43,322 nt of DNA from JAVBSX01 sp051660685 (GCA_051660685.1 JBOFQB010000109.1:1-43322); one strand, 5' to 3'. Counted from the stretch's first letter, positions 26,007 to 35,014 are shown. Notes: generated by a model not told the origin, from the sequence alone. Translations and numbers: made by a program.

Positions 26007-27347
26007 ATGTCGCAACTGTTAAAAACCTTAAAAACTGTTGGATTCTTTTGGGTCCTCTTATTGTGTCTTTCCGGCTTTTTGGGGACAACCTTGTCTTTTG
26101 GGGCGACATTGCCGGAGTTTCCCGACACGAACCATGAATTGCCCAACACCGAAACCCCAGAACCGATTCTTTCGGTTCAATGGACGAACAATATGGTGTT
26201 GGGGCTTTACTTGATCGGTTTGGTCCTCGCAACACTCGCCGTTTACCGATTCCGTTCACGTCGCCTCATCTTCTCTCTCTCCTTTCTCTCCTTTGCTCTC
26301 TTCGGACTGTTTTTCGGGGGATGTCCCTGTCCAATCGGCTCGTTGCAAAACGTGATTGCTGCACTTTGTCTTCCCCATTTTCTCATCCCCTCCTCAATTG
26401 CCCTGCTGTTCATCCTGCCCCTCCTCTTTGCCCTCTTTTATGGTCGCGTCTTCTGTTCCTGTGTCTGCCCCCTTGGTGCTCTCCAAGAATTGGTCGCAAT
26501 CCGACCTGTCCGTATTCCAACCGTCCTCGAACATGCTCTTGGTCTCTTTCGTTATTTTTATCTGGGAATCACAGTTCTTTTTGCAGCAACCGGATTGTGG
26601 TTCCTTCTCTGTCAATTTGACCCCTTTGTCGGCTTTTTTCGACTTTCCGGTCTGAATTCCATGTTCCTCTTTGGAACAATCCTGCTTCTTCTTGGGATTT
26701 TTATTGCTCGACCTTATTGCCGCTTCCTCTGTCCTTATGGTGCTCTGCTCGGTCTCTGTTCGCTCTTTGCACGCAAACATGTGACGGTTTCTCCGAACAA
26801 TTGTGACAAATGCCGACTTTGTGAAGAAATTTGCCCTTATGAGGCGATTCGTCGTCCGACTCTGACTCCCGACGCGCAAGAGCGGAGAACGGGCCCAATC
26901 CGGCTCTTGCTCCTGTTGCTGCTTTCCCCCTTGCTCGTTGGGCTCTTTGCTTTTCTCGGTTACAGTGCTTCTTTTCCAATTGCCAAACAACATTACGATG
27001 TTAAATTGGCGGAACTTTTGCGGGCGGAAGAATCAGGGGTTGTGCGGGAACGGGGTGTTTTTCGGGAGACCCGGGCATTTCAGAAGACTTTACAGAATCC
27101 GCAAGAGCAGTACAAAAAATCAGCCCTGATTATCCAAAACACGCAAACAGCAATGACGCTATTTGGCATTTGGGTTGGTCTGGTTCTTTCAACCAAGCTC
27201 ATTTCCCTTGCGATTCGGCGACGTCGAACGGATTACGAAGTGGACCCTGCTCGCTGCATTGCATGTGGTCGTTGTTTCTGGTACTGTCCCAATCAAAAAG
27301 AAAATCGAATATTCCTGCTCGGTCCTGAACAGGAAGATAGGGGATAG
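26007..27347 (+). CDS. NosR/NapH-like membrane ferredoxin
   Basis: An integral membrane electron-transfer protein of about 446 residues. The membrane part has the paired cysteine motifs FCSCVCPLGALQEL and YCRFLCPYGALLGL in loops after hydrophobic helices, characteristic of NapH, NosR and RnfC/CcoG-like proteins. Two 4Fe-4S ferredoxin motifs follow, CDKCRLCEEICP and, near the end, CIACGRCFWYCP. An FMN-binding domain as in NosR is absent. Its likely role is to pass electrons between quinol and a soluble or periplasmic partner; the partner is not shown by neighbours. ATG 26007 is chosen because the upstream extension is translated low-complexity repeat. The stop lies in the downstream purine-rich repeat. 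Confidence 0.85.
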   Translation: MSQLLKTLKTVGFFWVLLLCLSGFLGTTLSFGATLPEFPDTNHELPNTETPEPILSVQWTNNMVLGLYLIGLVLATLAVYRFRSRRLIFSLSFLSFALFGLFFGGCPCPIGSLQNVIAALCLPHFLIPSSIALLFILPLLFALFYGRVFCSCVCPLGALQELVAIRPVRIPTVLEHALGLFRYFYLGITVLFAATGLWFLLCQFDPFVGFFRLSGLNSMFLFGTILLLLGIFIARPYCRFLCPYGALLGLCSLFARKHVTVSPNNCDKCRLCEEICPYEAIRRPTLTPDAQERRTGPIRLLLLLLLSPLLVGLFAFLGYSASFPIAKQHYDVKLAELLRAEESGVVRERGVFRETRAFQKTLQNPQEQYKKSALIIQNTQTAMTLFGIWVGLVLSTKLISLAIRRRRTDYEVDPARCIACGRCFWYCPNQKENRIFLLGPEQEDRG

Positions 27348-27372
27348 GGTGTAGGGGATAGGGAATAGGGGG
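27335..27372. repeat. Purine-rich GGGGATAGGG repeat
   Basis: Tandem-like GGGGATAGGG and GGGAATAGGG units, inverse of the tract at 25948-25985. The preceding gene's last residues and stop codon lie in it. A third, pyrimidine-oriented tract lies at about 27459-27485 just before the next start. Confidence 0.7.
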
Positions 27373-27489
27373 AAGAATTGAGAATGTTAATTGTTAAATG
27401 GTAAAAATGTAATCTGACGCATGATCGGTCATATTACGACAAAGCGAGAAGTGTTCCTCCCTATCCCCCATTCCCAACCCCCTACTCCA

Positions 27490-28224
27490 ATGTCTGAAAA
27501 ATACCTGACTCGTGAAGAAGCCCGATTGGTCGATCATCGCGCCGTCGAACAATGGGGAATCCCCAGTCTCCTTCTTATGGAAAACGCCGGTCGGGGCATA
27601 ACCGATGTTCTGCTCCGTCAAAACGTGTCCGGCCCCGTCCTCCTCTGTTGCGGAAAAGGGAATAATGGAGGAGATGGTCTGGTTGTCGCCCGACAGTTGC
27701 TGATTCGCGGTCAAAAACCGATCATCTGGTTGTTCGCTCATCCTGACCAATTAAGTCAGGATACTGCCGTTCATTTTCAAATCGTCCAAAATCTAGGAAT
27801 GACGATTCGAATGTTGACTCAAGACGATCAGGAGAAGGTGTCACAACCGGGTGATTGGGTCAACCCCGATCAATCAGGTCCCCCGGTTTCCCCCGCATCC
27901 AACTGGGATTTGTTCCAGTCCGATTTGTCCCGATCCAGTTGGGTTGTCGACGCTTTGTTAGGAACAGGAAGTCGGGGCAATCCGGCATCTCCGATTGCGG
28001 ATGTGATCCGGGCAATCAATCGGCAGAAAGATGAGGGAACGGTTCGAATTCTTTCCGTTGATGTACCAAGCGGATTGGATGTTGAAACCGGTTTTCCTTA
28101 CAATCCAACTGTTCGGGCCGATTTGACTTGCACCATGTTGGCGAAAAAAACCGGTTTCTTGGCAAAAGAAGCCGTTCCGTTTCTGGGCCAAATCGAGATT
28201 TGCGACATTGGCGTTCCTTTTTGA
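27490..28224 (+). CDS. nnrE: NAD(P)H-hydrate epimerase (YjeF N-terminal domain)
   Basis: Repairs damaged cofactor by epimerising R- and S-NAD(P)HX. The 244-residue protein has the family core: SLLLMENAGRGI, CCGKGNNGGDGLVVARQL, VVDALLGTGSRG and SVDVPSGLDVETG. The ADP/ATP-dependent dehydratase domain that is often fused C-terminally is missing, and no separate dehydratase gene is in the window. ATG 27490 (MSEKYLTREEARLVD) is chosen; the 23 upstream residues come from the repeat tract. Confidence 0.92.
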   Translation: MSEKYLTREEARLVDHRAVEQWGIPSLLLMENAGRGITDVLLRQNVSGPVLLCCGKGNNGGDGLVVARQLLIRGQKPIIWLFAHPDQLSQDTAVHFQIVQNLGMTIRMLTQDDQEKVSQPGDWVNPDQSGPPVSPASNWDLFQSDLSRSSWVVDALLGTGSRGNPASPIADVIRAINRQKDEGTVRILSVDVPSGLDVETGFPYNPTVRADLTCTMLAKKTGFLAKEAVPFLGQIEICDIGVPF

Positions 28225-28276
28225 AATGTTAAGTCGTCCCTCTCCAACAAAACAAGCTTCATCAGAGCGACCTAAT

Positions 28277-28348
28277 GTTTAGCCGCGATACAACGTATCG
28301 CGCGTACAGAGATTTCAATACGCGCGGAACGTTGTTCCTCGGCTAAAC
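28277..28348. repeat. Hairpin repeat, family GTTTAGCCG...CGGCTAAAC (copy 2)
   Basis: A 72-bp imperfect palindrome. GTTTAGCCG pairs with CGGCTAAAC, CAACGT with ACGTTG, and CGCGCGTA with TACGCGCG, leaving an apical loop of about 12 nt. It lies between the two convergent genes and may act as a two-way terminator; there is no T-run. The preceding CAACAAAACAAGCTTC...GCGACCTAAT block recurs near 37370-37403. Confidence 0.8.
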
Positions 28349-28364
28349 GGGGAAACTCGCAGTC

Positions 28365-30026
28365 CTAAAACCCTCCTCCTCCCCCGGGAAGACCAATCTC
28401 CTGCAACATTTGCAGTCCCCCCGTTCCCGATTCAACCTGTTGAACCATGGAAAGAATAAAAACCTTGTATCCAATCCGGGCGTTGATCGTCGCCGTATCT
28501 CCCTCAAAAGTCAGGTTGACCTTGACCCGGGAATCATCGGATGATCCCAACAATGTTGCAAGGGTCCGGGTCTGCTCCCATTCAAGAGGATACGCCGCAA
28601 TTCCACCCTTTTCCATGTAAGTGACCCAATCATACGCCGAATAAAAATACAATTCCGAAGGAGCCGGACCTGGTGTTCGGCAATTGTCAATCAGCTTCTT
28701 CAGAACCGTCTCAACCTGTTCGGGGTTTCCAAACGCCAGATAGACAGAATCGGGTCCCGTCGCAATGATGATCTGAATCGGTCCTTTCGGAATAAACGAC
28801 GTTGAATCCGTCGGAATCAGTTCAGGGTCCCAATTCATCTCAAGAACTGTGCAGTTGAATCCCTCAATCGGTTCAACGGTTTTTGAGACATTCAGCTCCT
28901 GTTCCAACTCGGCAAGTGCAGCACCGATTTTCTCCCCTTCTTTTGTTGCAAACGCCCAGACTCCAACCCCTTTGTCCGATTCCAGCATTGCAACATCGAT
29001 AAAAGGTTGTTTAACCGTCGTAATCAAAGCGTTTTGGAATTGGTTCAAACATTGGGTTACAACGGACAATTGATCCTTCTTCAGCCCTTGCTTTTTCAAG
29101 TCCGCTTGTATTCCCTCGATTCTCCATTGTATCAAAGACGCTAATTCTTTTTGCAGCGATTCATTGATCGGGACAGATGCCAGATTGAAGCGTCGAAAGA
29201 CGCCCGGGTCTTTGTCAATCCCCGCAAATCGCGTCTTTGCGTTTTTGGCCTGTTCAAATAAACCGGTATATTCACTTTCTGCGCCCGTTTTTGCGTTGAT
29301 TGTCACGTTGAGGACTTTAGGTGAGTCAACCTGTATCCGAACGTCAATCAGCTGTAAATCACTGAGAGCGGGATAAAGCAGACTATTCAGTCCCAAAAGC
29401 GGATTCGCCGATTCTGTTTCTGAAGAAGGACCTCCTCCCAGAACAAGCGTCATCAATTTCTCCAGTTCCGACGTTGAAAGGTCTTCAGGTAGGAGACGGG
29501 CAAGCATATCAACATCGAGCGCAAATTTTTCAAGAGGTTTTCCCAAATCGCCGGGCGGAAGAGTCCCGGTTTTCGATCCGAAAATCCAATCACCTCGTTG
29601 TTCAAACAACATCGGCCCCGCCGAATAGACCCCCGGTCGTTCCGTCGGTTTAATCAGCATCCCAAAAAGTGGGGTTGCCGCTTCAACATTGGTAAAAGGA
29701 GCAAAAAAGACCTCAACCGGTTCCCCTTTGACCATGTAGTACATTGTCCCCCAAGGACGTTTTTGATCGATCCCTTTAAGATTGCCTAAAAAGAACTGCG
29801 CCGTGACCATAAGGTCCTGTTTTCCGACAGATTCAAGGGCCAAACCGAGCATTTTCAACAAGGTTTTGAAATCTTTGATTGCAACGATTCCAACGGGTTT
29901 ATTGGCGGATGCTGATTTACTCCCGGATGTTTTTTTCGGGGTTGCAGCAACAACCTTGTCTACGGAATTCAGGGAGACAAGGACAAACAGCGAGGAGAGG
30001 AGCAGGAGCAAATAGAGTTTTTTCAT
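28365..30026 (-). CDS. Secreted protein of unknown function
   Basis: A 553-residue protein with a clear signal peptide (KKLYLLLLLSSLFVLVSL then VVAATPK) and a lysine/serine-rich linker. The mature part has mixed alpha/beta character with no motif I recognise; GEPVEVFFAPFTN, PGVFRRFNLASVPINESLQ and GPIQIIIATGPDSVYLAFGN are typical stretches. There is no cysteine pattern or catalytic motif. It ends in a glycine-rich tail GLPGGGGGF. It could be a periplasmic or surface protein. Proteins with this build are common in planctomycetes, but that is impression, not a search result. Confidence 0.8.
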   Translation of the reverse strand: MKKLYLLLLLSSLFVLVSLNSVDKVVAATPKKTSGSKSASANKPVGIVAIKDFKTLLKMLGLALESVGKQDLMVTAQFFLGNLKGIDQKRPWGTMYYMVKGEPVEVFFAPFTNVEAATPLFGMLIKPTERPGVYSAGPMLFEQRGDWIFGSKTGTLPPGDLGKPLEKFALDVDMLARLLPEDLSTSELEKLMTLVLGGGPSSETESANPLLGLNSLLYPALSDLQLIDVRIQVDSPKVLNVTINAKTGAESEYTGLFEQAKNAKTRFAGIDKDPGVFRRFNLASVPINESLQKELASLIQWRIEGIQADLKKQGLKKDQLSVVTQCLNQFQNALITTVKQPFIDVAMLESDKGVGVWAFATKEGEKIGAALAELEQELNVSKTVEPIEGFNCTVLEMNWDPELIPTDSTSFIPKGPIQIIIATGPDSVYLAFGNPEQVETVLKKLIDNCRTPGPAPSELYFYSAYDWVTYMEKGGIAAYPLEWEQTRTLATLLGSSDDSRVKVNLTFEGDTATINARIGYKVFILSMVQQVESGTGGLQMLQEIGLPGGGGGF

Positions 30027-30218
30027 GGTCGATGATGTCTCGGACTTGCCGGTTATATTTCAAAGGTGATGAGGTATACATCAAAGCTAAATTGTTCAGA
30101 AAATCAGATGAGAAAATCCGAAAAGATGAATCGTTCAGCAAAGACAAACCGTTTGGAGTCAATGAGTCTCATTCTTCCATACTTTGAAACCAAGTGCAAG
30201 ACCGTCTCTCTCTTCTTT

Positions 30219-30440
30219 CAGTCTGCTAACAAGTTTGGTACAAACGGTTCTCAACTGTTTTGAGAACAATCAATAACAGCCGGAAAGGAGCGACCAACAG
30301 GGAGCGTATTGGCGGTCAAATTATGGGCTAAAACATCCCAAATTGTCCAGATTCACGAATAATACCGTCAATGCGCCGGAATACCGGCTCCTTTCCGGCT
30401 TTTATTTTTTCGGTTTGCCGCAAAACTTGTTAGCGGACTG
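30219..30440. mobile_element. MITE-like inverted-repeat element, copy B, with different interior
   Basis: The 222-bp element has the same terminal inverted repeats as copies A, C and D (CAGTCTGCTAACAAGTTTGG, and CAAAACTTGTTAGCGGACTG at the other end) but an unrelated interior. Inside, AGCCGGAAAGGAGC (30278-30291) and GCTCCTTTCCGGCT (30387-30400) form a perfect 14-bp inverted repeat around about 95 nt, followed by TTTATTTTTT. Flanks show no target duplication. The rest of the 30027-30532 gap holds nothing I can name. Confidence 0.8.
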
Positions 30441-30532
30441 AGACAATTACAAAGGACAATAGGAGGAATTGATATAAAAGGACCAGACAACCAGAATGGT
30501 TGAAATAAAACAAATAGACCGTGAACGTTCGT

Positions 30533-33352
30533 TCAACGTCGTCGTAATCGTCGAGCATCCCGTTCTAATTGCTCTTTCCATTCTGACAACAATTTCAACG
30601 CGTCAATCGGTGTCAGTTCGTTCACATTCGTCTTACGCAAATCCTCAAGAATCGGATGATCTTCAGGTCCAAAAAGCGAAAATTGGATTGCCCCACTTTC
30701 CGTCGATTGCACAAACTGATTGCGTGAAAAATCGGCCCGCTCTCCCGACCCGGAATTGCCCCTCCCTTTCTCATTGTCTCCACCTGCCTCATTTTGCCTA
30801 TTATCCCACTTTCCAACAGGTCCCGTATGTGAACCGGCGTCGAGGTGTGTCTGCTCTAAATCCGCCAGAATTTCCCGCGCCCTTGAAATAACCTCTTTCG
30901 GAATTCCGGCTAATCGGGCAACATGAATTCCATAACTCTTATCGGCAGCACCCGGGACAATTTTATGCAAAAAGGCAATTTCCTCATTCCATTCACGGAC
31001 TGCAACGTTCAAATTGGCGACGTTTTCCAACATGTCCGCCAAATCCGTCAATTCATGGTAATGCGTTGCAAAGAAGGTTCGACAACCGATTTGATCGTGC
31101 AGAAACTCGACAATGGACCATGCAAGCGAAATCCCGTCATAAGTGCTCGTCCCTCGTCCAATTTCGTCCAAAATGACCAGACTTTGCGGAGTCGCAAGAT
31201 GCAGAATCCGCGCTGTCTCCGTCATCTCCACCATAAACGTACTCTGTCCCCGCGAAAGTTCATCACTCGCCCCAACCCGCGCAAATATTCGGTCCACAAC
31301 CCCAATCGTTGCTTCTTTCGCGGGAATAAAACTTCCCATTTGTGACATGAGCGTCAATAAGGCAACCTGACGAATGAACGTACTCTTCCCCGCCATATTC
31401 GGTCCCGTTATCAACTGAATATTACCTTGTCGTTCATTCGCGCAAGTGTCATTCGGGACAAATGTCCCCGCCGATTCTGTCTTGTCCAGAACCGGATGTC
31501 GTCCTTCAAGAATCATCAGAACCGGTTCCTCGACCAAACGGGGTCGGCAATATCCCCGTTCTCGCGCCAAAACGGCGAGAGACGCAAGAACATCCAGAAA
31601 CGCAAGAGCATGAGCCGATTTTTGCAAAGAGGCTCGAATCCCAACAACCTGTTCTCGTAATTCCTCAAACAACACACTTTCCAATTCGTTTGCCCGCTCT
31701 CCCGCCGAAAGAACCTTCTCCTCGTATTCTTTCAATTCCGGGGTGATATACCGTTCGGCATTCCGAATCGTCTGTTTCCGAATATACGACTCGGGTATTT
31801 TTCCCGAGTTGGAATTGCTCACCTCAATGTAATAACCAAAGACCCGGTTAAAACCAATTTTCAGGTTCGCAATTCCGGTTCGTTGCGATTCCTGCATCTG
31901 GTATTCGGCAATCCATCTCTTCCCCCCACTTTGCAAATCACGCAACGAATCAAGCTCCTGATTGTAACCGTCCCGAATAAACCCTCCTTCTCGGGAACTC
32001 AACGGACAATCGTCTTTGAGCGCGGATTTCAACTGTTCCGCAACGCTTTCACAAGGGTCGATAAAATCATGGAGCGAACGGAGAAGCGTGCTACTTTTTT
32101 CCGCAATTGCCTCTTTGAAGAACGGCAGAACCCTCAATGTCTGACCAACCTGTCCAAGATCGCGCGGATTGGCCCGATTCTGCAAGACCCGGGTCAACAA
32201 TCGCTGCAAATCATACACCTTGCGCAACTGTTCCCGAATTGCCCGGGTTGCTCCATCATCATTCAACAGTTCTTGAACGGCATCTTGGCGCAAGGTGATT
32301 TCGCCAATTCGGGTCAACGGACTTCCGACCCAATCGCCCAACAAACGCGACCCCATTGAGGTCATACACTGATCGAGAACCGCAATCAGAGAACCTTCTC
32401 GTCGTCGATTTCGTAAGGTCTCATGTATTTCAAGACTGCGACGACTTGCTTCATCAATCTCCAATTGCCCCCCTTTATTGTAGGGAATCAACGAATCAAT
32501 GTGAATGAGCGAATCACGTTGCGTTTCAAGAAGATACTCGATAATCCCCCCTGCTGCTCGAATTGCAAGTCCCTCCGACTCCGTTTCCGTAAAGCCGAAA
32601 CCTTCCAACGTCGAAACCCCCAACTGCTTGAGGAGAATCGCATGTGCCGTTCTCAAACCAAACGCCCAAACCGGTCGTCGCGTCAACATCATCCGTTCTC
32701 GAAGAGGTCCGGGAATCAACGGTTCAGACGATTCCGCGAGCAGACATTCACTCGGACCGATTCGGGCCAATTGATCGGCAATTTGACTTTGCGGAAATGT
32801 CCCCGCCTGAAATTGTCCCGTTGAAAGTTCGACCCAACTCAACCCAATCAACGGATCATTGACGACGCCCTGAACAGTTTCCTTCTGTTCATCTCCAACT
32901 CCGCTCTTTGAACCTGCCCCGACTTCGCAATTTGTCGCTCCTTTTTCAACTCCGGGAACAATTGCGGCGAGATAATTGCATTTTTTGGGATCGAGCAACG
33001 ATTCCTCCGTTACAGTTCCCGGGGTCACAACACGCACAACTTCACGTCGAACGATCCCTTTTGCCTTTTTCGGGTCTTCAACCTGTTCACAAACAGCAGC
33101 GCGGAAACCGGCAGAGATCAGTTTTCCGACGTATGAATCGAGTTGATGATGAGGAAAGCCGGACATCGGCATAGGATTGGCCCCTTTTTCCCGACTGGTA
33201 AGGGCCAAACCGAGGACTTGCGCGGCTGTCTTGGCATCTTCGCCAAAAAGCTCATAAAAGTCTCCCATACGAAAGAGCAACAGCGCGCCTGGACACGCTG
33301 CTTTTGCTTCATTGTACTGCCGCATCATAGGGGTTTGTTCTGAACTGCTCAT
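30533..33352 (-). CDS. mutS: DNA mismatch repair protein MutS
   Basis: Recognises base mismatches and small loops and starts repair. The protein of about 939 residues has the MutS1 domain order: the N-terminal mismatch-binding domain with FRMGDFYELF (Phe-x-Glu wedge), connector, lever and clamp domains, then the ATPase with Walker A GPNMAGKSTFIRQ, the STFMVEM segment, Walker B LVILDEIGRGTSTYDG and ATHYHELTDL. The C-terminal region after the ATPase has a low-complexity linker before a short helical end (LTPIDALKLLSEWK). ATG 33352 (MSSSEQTPMMRQY) fits the family; ATG 33385 would add 11 residues. Confidence 0.97.
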   Translation of the reverse strand: MSSSEQTPMMRQYNEAKAACPGALLLFRMGDFYELFGEDAKTAAQVLGLALTSREKGANPMPMSGFPHHQLDSYVGKLISAGFRAAVCEQVEDPKKAKGIVRREVVRVVTPGTVTEESLLDPKKCNYLAAIVPGVEKGATNCEVGAGSKSGVGDEQKETVQGVVNDPLIGLSWVELSTGQFQAGTFPQSQIADQLARIGPSECLLAESSEPLIPGPLRERMMLTRRPVWAFGLRTAHAILLKQLGVSTLEGFGFTETESEGLAIRAAGGIIEYLLETQRDSLIHIDSLIPYNKGGQLEIDEASRRSLEIHETLRNRRREGSLIAVLDQCMTSMGSRLLGDWVGSPLTRIGEITLRQDAVQELLNDDGATRAIREQLRKVYDLQRLLTRVLQNRANPRDLGQVGQTLRVLPFFKEAIAEKSSTLLRSLHDFIDPCESVAEQLKSALKDDCPLSSREGGFIRDGYNQELDSLRDLQSGGKRWIAEYQMQESQRTGIANLKIGFNRVFGYYIEVSNSNSGKIPESYIRKQTIRNAERYITPELKEYEEKVLSAGERANELESVLFEELREQVVGIRASLQKSAHALAFLDVLASLAVLARERGYCRPRLVEEPVLMILEGRHPVLDKTESAGTFVPNDTCANERQGNIQLITGPNMAGKSTFIRQVALLTLMSQMGSFIPAKEATIGVVDRIFARVGASDELSRGQSTFMVEMTETARILHLATPQSLVILDEIGRGTSTYDGISLAWSIVEFLHDQIGCRTFFATHYHELTDLADMLENVANLNVAVREWNEEIAFLHKIVPGAADKSYGIHVARLAGIPKEVISRAREILADLEQTHLDAGSHTGPVGKWDNRQNEAGGDNEKGRGNSGSGERADFSRNQFVQSTESGAIQFSLFGPEDHPILEDLRKTNVNELTPIDALKLLSEWKEQLERDARRLRRR

Positions 33353-33422
33353 AAGGTTCGGTATTGTACCTGAAACCGATTCCAAAAGACAGGGGGTTCT
33401 TTTTGACGCTTCTCAAGACAAT

Positions 33423-33598
33423 CGTCTGTTAACAGGTTTTGCAAAAGGAGTGATTTTTATTTTTGACCACGAAAATCACAAAAATCACGAAAGCCTCACA
33501 AAATACAGTTTTTCGTGTCTTTCGTGCATTTCGTGGTAAAAAACGTCCGTCCAATCCAACTCAATTCAGGTCGCAAAACCAAACTTGTTAGCAGTCTG
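33423..33598. mobile_element. MITE-like inverted-repeat element, copy C, diverged
   Basis: The right end AAACTTGTTAGCAGTCTG and the CACGAAA/TTTCGTG palindromic interior match copies A and D. The left end (CGTCTGTTAACAGGTTTTG) carries several changes. No target duplication is seen, so it is probably an older copy. It lies just upstream of mutS and so in its promoter region. Between 33599 and 33736 I see only the VOC gene's leader. Confidence 0.75.
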
Positions 33599-33736
33599 TT
33601 TTGGACAGAGCGCGATTGCTTGTTGATTTTTTTGTACAGAACCGTCATAATGACTCCCATGTCATGTCCCTGTTGGGAGACGTGAATTGATTTTCCGTTA
33701 GATTTTAGACTTTTGTATCATCAAGGAGAACGACGA

Positions 33737-34075
33737 ATGAAGTACGATCACATTGGAATTCCGACGACCGAAGAAAAAGCATGGTCCACCTACGTTGAAG
33801 GGGCGAAAGTCCATATTACGGATGCGGCATCACATCCTTATGGAGTGGAATGGTTGAAGTTTGAACCCGGTTCACCTATGCACGAACTAATTCAACGTGT
33901 CCCGCATGTTGCGTTTGAAGTGGAAAACTTGGACAATGCGTTGCGAGGAGCAACGGTGATTGTTGAACCGTTCGTTCCTATGGACGGTCTGAAATGTGCA
34001 TTCATTGACGCCGATGGTGCTCCTGTTGAACTCATGGAACGAACCAAAAAGAACAATTGTTGTTGCTGTCATTGA
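33737..34075 (+). CDS. VOC-family (glyoxalase-fold) small protein
   Basis: A 112-residue single-domain protein. The beta-alpha-beta pattern of vicinal-oxygen-chelate proteins is visible: YDHIGIPT at the start, YGVEWLKFEPGSP, VPHVAFEVENLDNAL, and CAFIDADGAPVELME near the end. His4, the second His region and Glu near 100 are the usual metal ligand positions. The protein ends KKNNCCCCH, an odd four-cysteine plus histidine tail. ATG 33737 has AAGGAG nearby upstream, a good start. Substrate is unknown. Confidence 0.83.
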   Translation: MKYDHIGIPTTEEKAWSTYVEGAKVHITDAASHPYGVEWLKFEPGSPMHELIQRVPHVAFEVENLDNALRGATVIVEPFVPMDGLKCAFIDADGAPVELMERTKKNNCCCCH

Positions 34076-34160
34076 CGGTATTGCAGGGGATAGAACAAAT
34101 CAATCTTCCTGTTCTGCGCAATCATTGAACTTGACCCATTTTGTTTTTTCTTTGCACTGT

Positions 34161-34214
34161 ATTAAAATCGCCCAAGTCGCTAAAATCACCCAAATCATTA
34201 AAATCGCCCAAAAC
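34161..34214. repeat. Three 18-bp tandem repeats
   Basis: Three near-identical units of the type ATTAAAATCGCCCAAGTC, differing at a few bases. They lie about 25 bp upstream of the promoter at 34240. A similar AAATTGCCCAAATTGCCCA occurs near 38986. Confidence 0.75.
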
Positions 34215-34239
34215 AGATTAAGTGTATTATTTGCATATA

Positions 34240-34268
34240 TTGACATAATTGTTAAGATACGCTATATT
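34240..34268 (+). promoter_or_regulatory. Strong sigma-70-type promoter
   Basis: TTGACA (34240-34245) and TATATT (34263-34268) are separated by exactly 17 bp. This is an almost perfect consensus. It would give a 5' leader of about 210 nt before the cysteine-rich gene at 34487. Confidence 0.75.
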
Positions 34269-34286
34269 TTCGGTGTAAGTGGTTCT

Positions 34287-34318
34287 GGATTGGCGACTTT
34301 ACCCAAAATCGTCAATCC
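34287..34318 (+). promoter_or_regulatory. Leader hairpin
   Basis: GGATTGGCGA pairs with TCGTCAATCC (one G-T pair) around a 12-nt loop in the predicted 5' leader. No T-run follows, so it looks like a stability or processing structure more than a terminator. Confidence 0.5.
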
Positions 34319-34486
34319 TCTGCCCGGCTTGAAATGGGGGTCAGACCGGCATTTGGCTTTTGTTTCATACTTACAGACCCAAAACGTGTTGTTCAGATGT
34401 CGTTTGTGAACGAATCTGGCAAAATGCTTTCATCAGGCTCTTCTTGGGAAGGAGGGCCTCAATCACCCGTTCAAAGGAGTTTTATT

Positions 34487-35014
34487 ATGAAAAAATCGTT
34501 CGTTCTCGCTTTGGTTGCAATCGTTTGCACCCTCTGTTTTTCGGTTTCTGCATCTGCCGGTCTCTTCTGCAAGACCGTTTGCGTTCCAACCGAATGTGTC
34601 GTTAAAGTTCCCGTTTACGAAGATCGGGAAGTGACCTACAAGGCTTGTGAAATGGTCGAATACACCAAAGAAATCACGGTCTGTGTTGATAACGGTACTT
34701 GGGAAGAATACGAAGTCTGTGTCCCCGTTTGGGGTTGCTGTTGGTTCAAACGTTGCTGCTGTGAAGCTCGCGTTATGACTTGCAAACGTTGGGTTCCGAA
34801 CATTGAGAAGGTAACCCGCGAAGTCAAATGCTGGAAACCGGAACTCGTTGAAAAAACCAAGACATGCAAAGTGCTTGTTGGTTACAATGAAGAAGTCCGA
34901 CCCGGTTTCAAAGCCGTTCGCGTTTGGAAAAAATGTGGTTGGTTCCGTCCCTGCTGTGATCCTTGCTGCAACCCTTGCGGACCTGCCGTTGAAGCAGCCT
35001 CTTGTTGCCAATAA
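34487..35014 (+). CDS. Small cysteine-rich secreted protein, wall-protein-like
   Basis: A 175-residue protein with a clean signal peptide (KKSFVLALVAIVCTLCFSVS, cut after ASA). The mature part has about 22 cysteines, many in pairs or triplets (WGCCWFKRCCCEA, RPCCDPCCNPC), and recurring hydrophobic/charged strands with YxxxxxVxVP wording (VPVYEDREVTYKACEMVEYT, VEKTKTCKVLVGY). This resembles the Cys-rich YTV-type wall proteins reported in planctomycetes, so a disulfide-linked envelope role is plausible. ATG 34487 has AAAGGAG nine bases before it. A consensus promoter, a long leader and a perfect terminator suggest high expression. Confidence 0.85.
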   Translation: MKKSFVLALVAIVCTLCFSVSASAGLFCKTVCVPTECVVKVPVYEDREVTYKACEMVEYTKEITVCVDNGTWEEYEVCVPVWGCCWFKRCCCEARVMTCKRWVPNIEKVTREVKCWKPELVEKTKTCKVLVGYNEEVRPGFKAVRVWKKCGWFRPCCDPCCNPCGPAVEAASCCQ

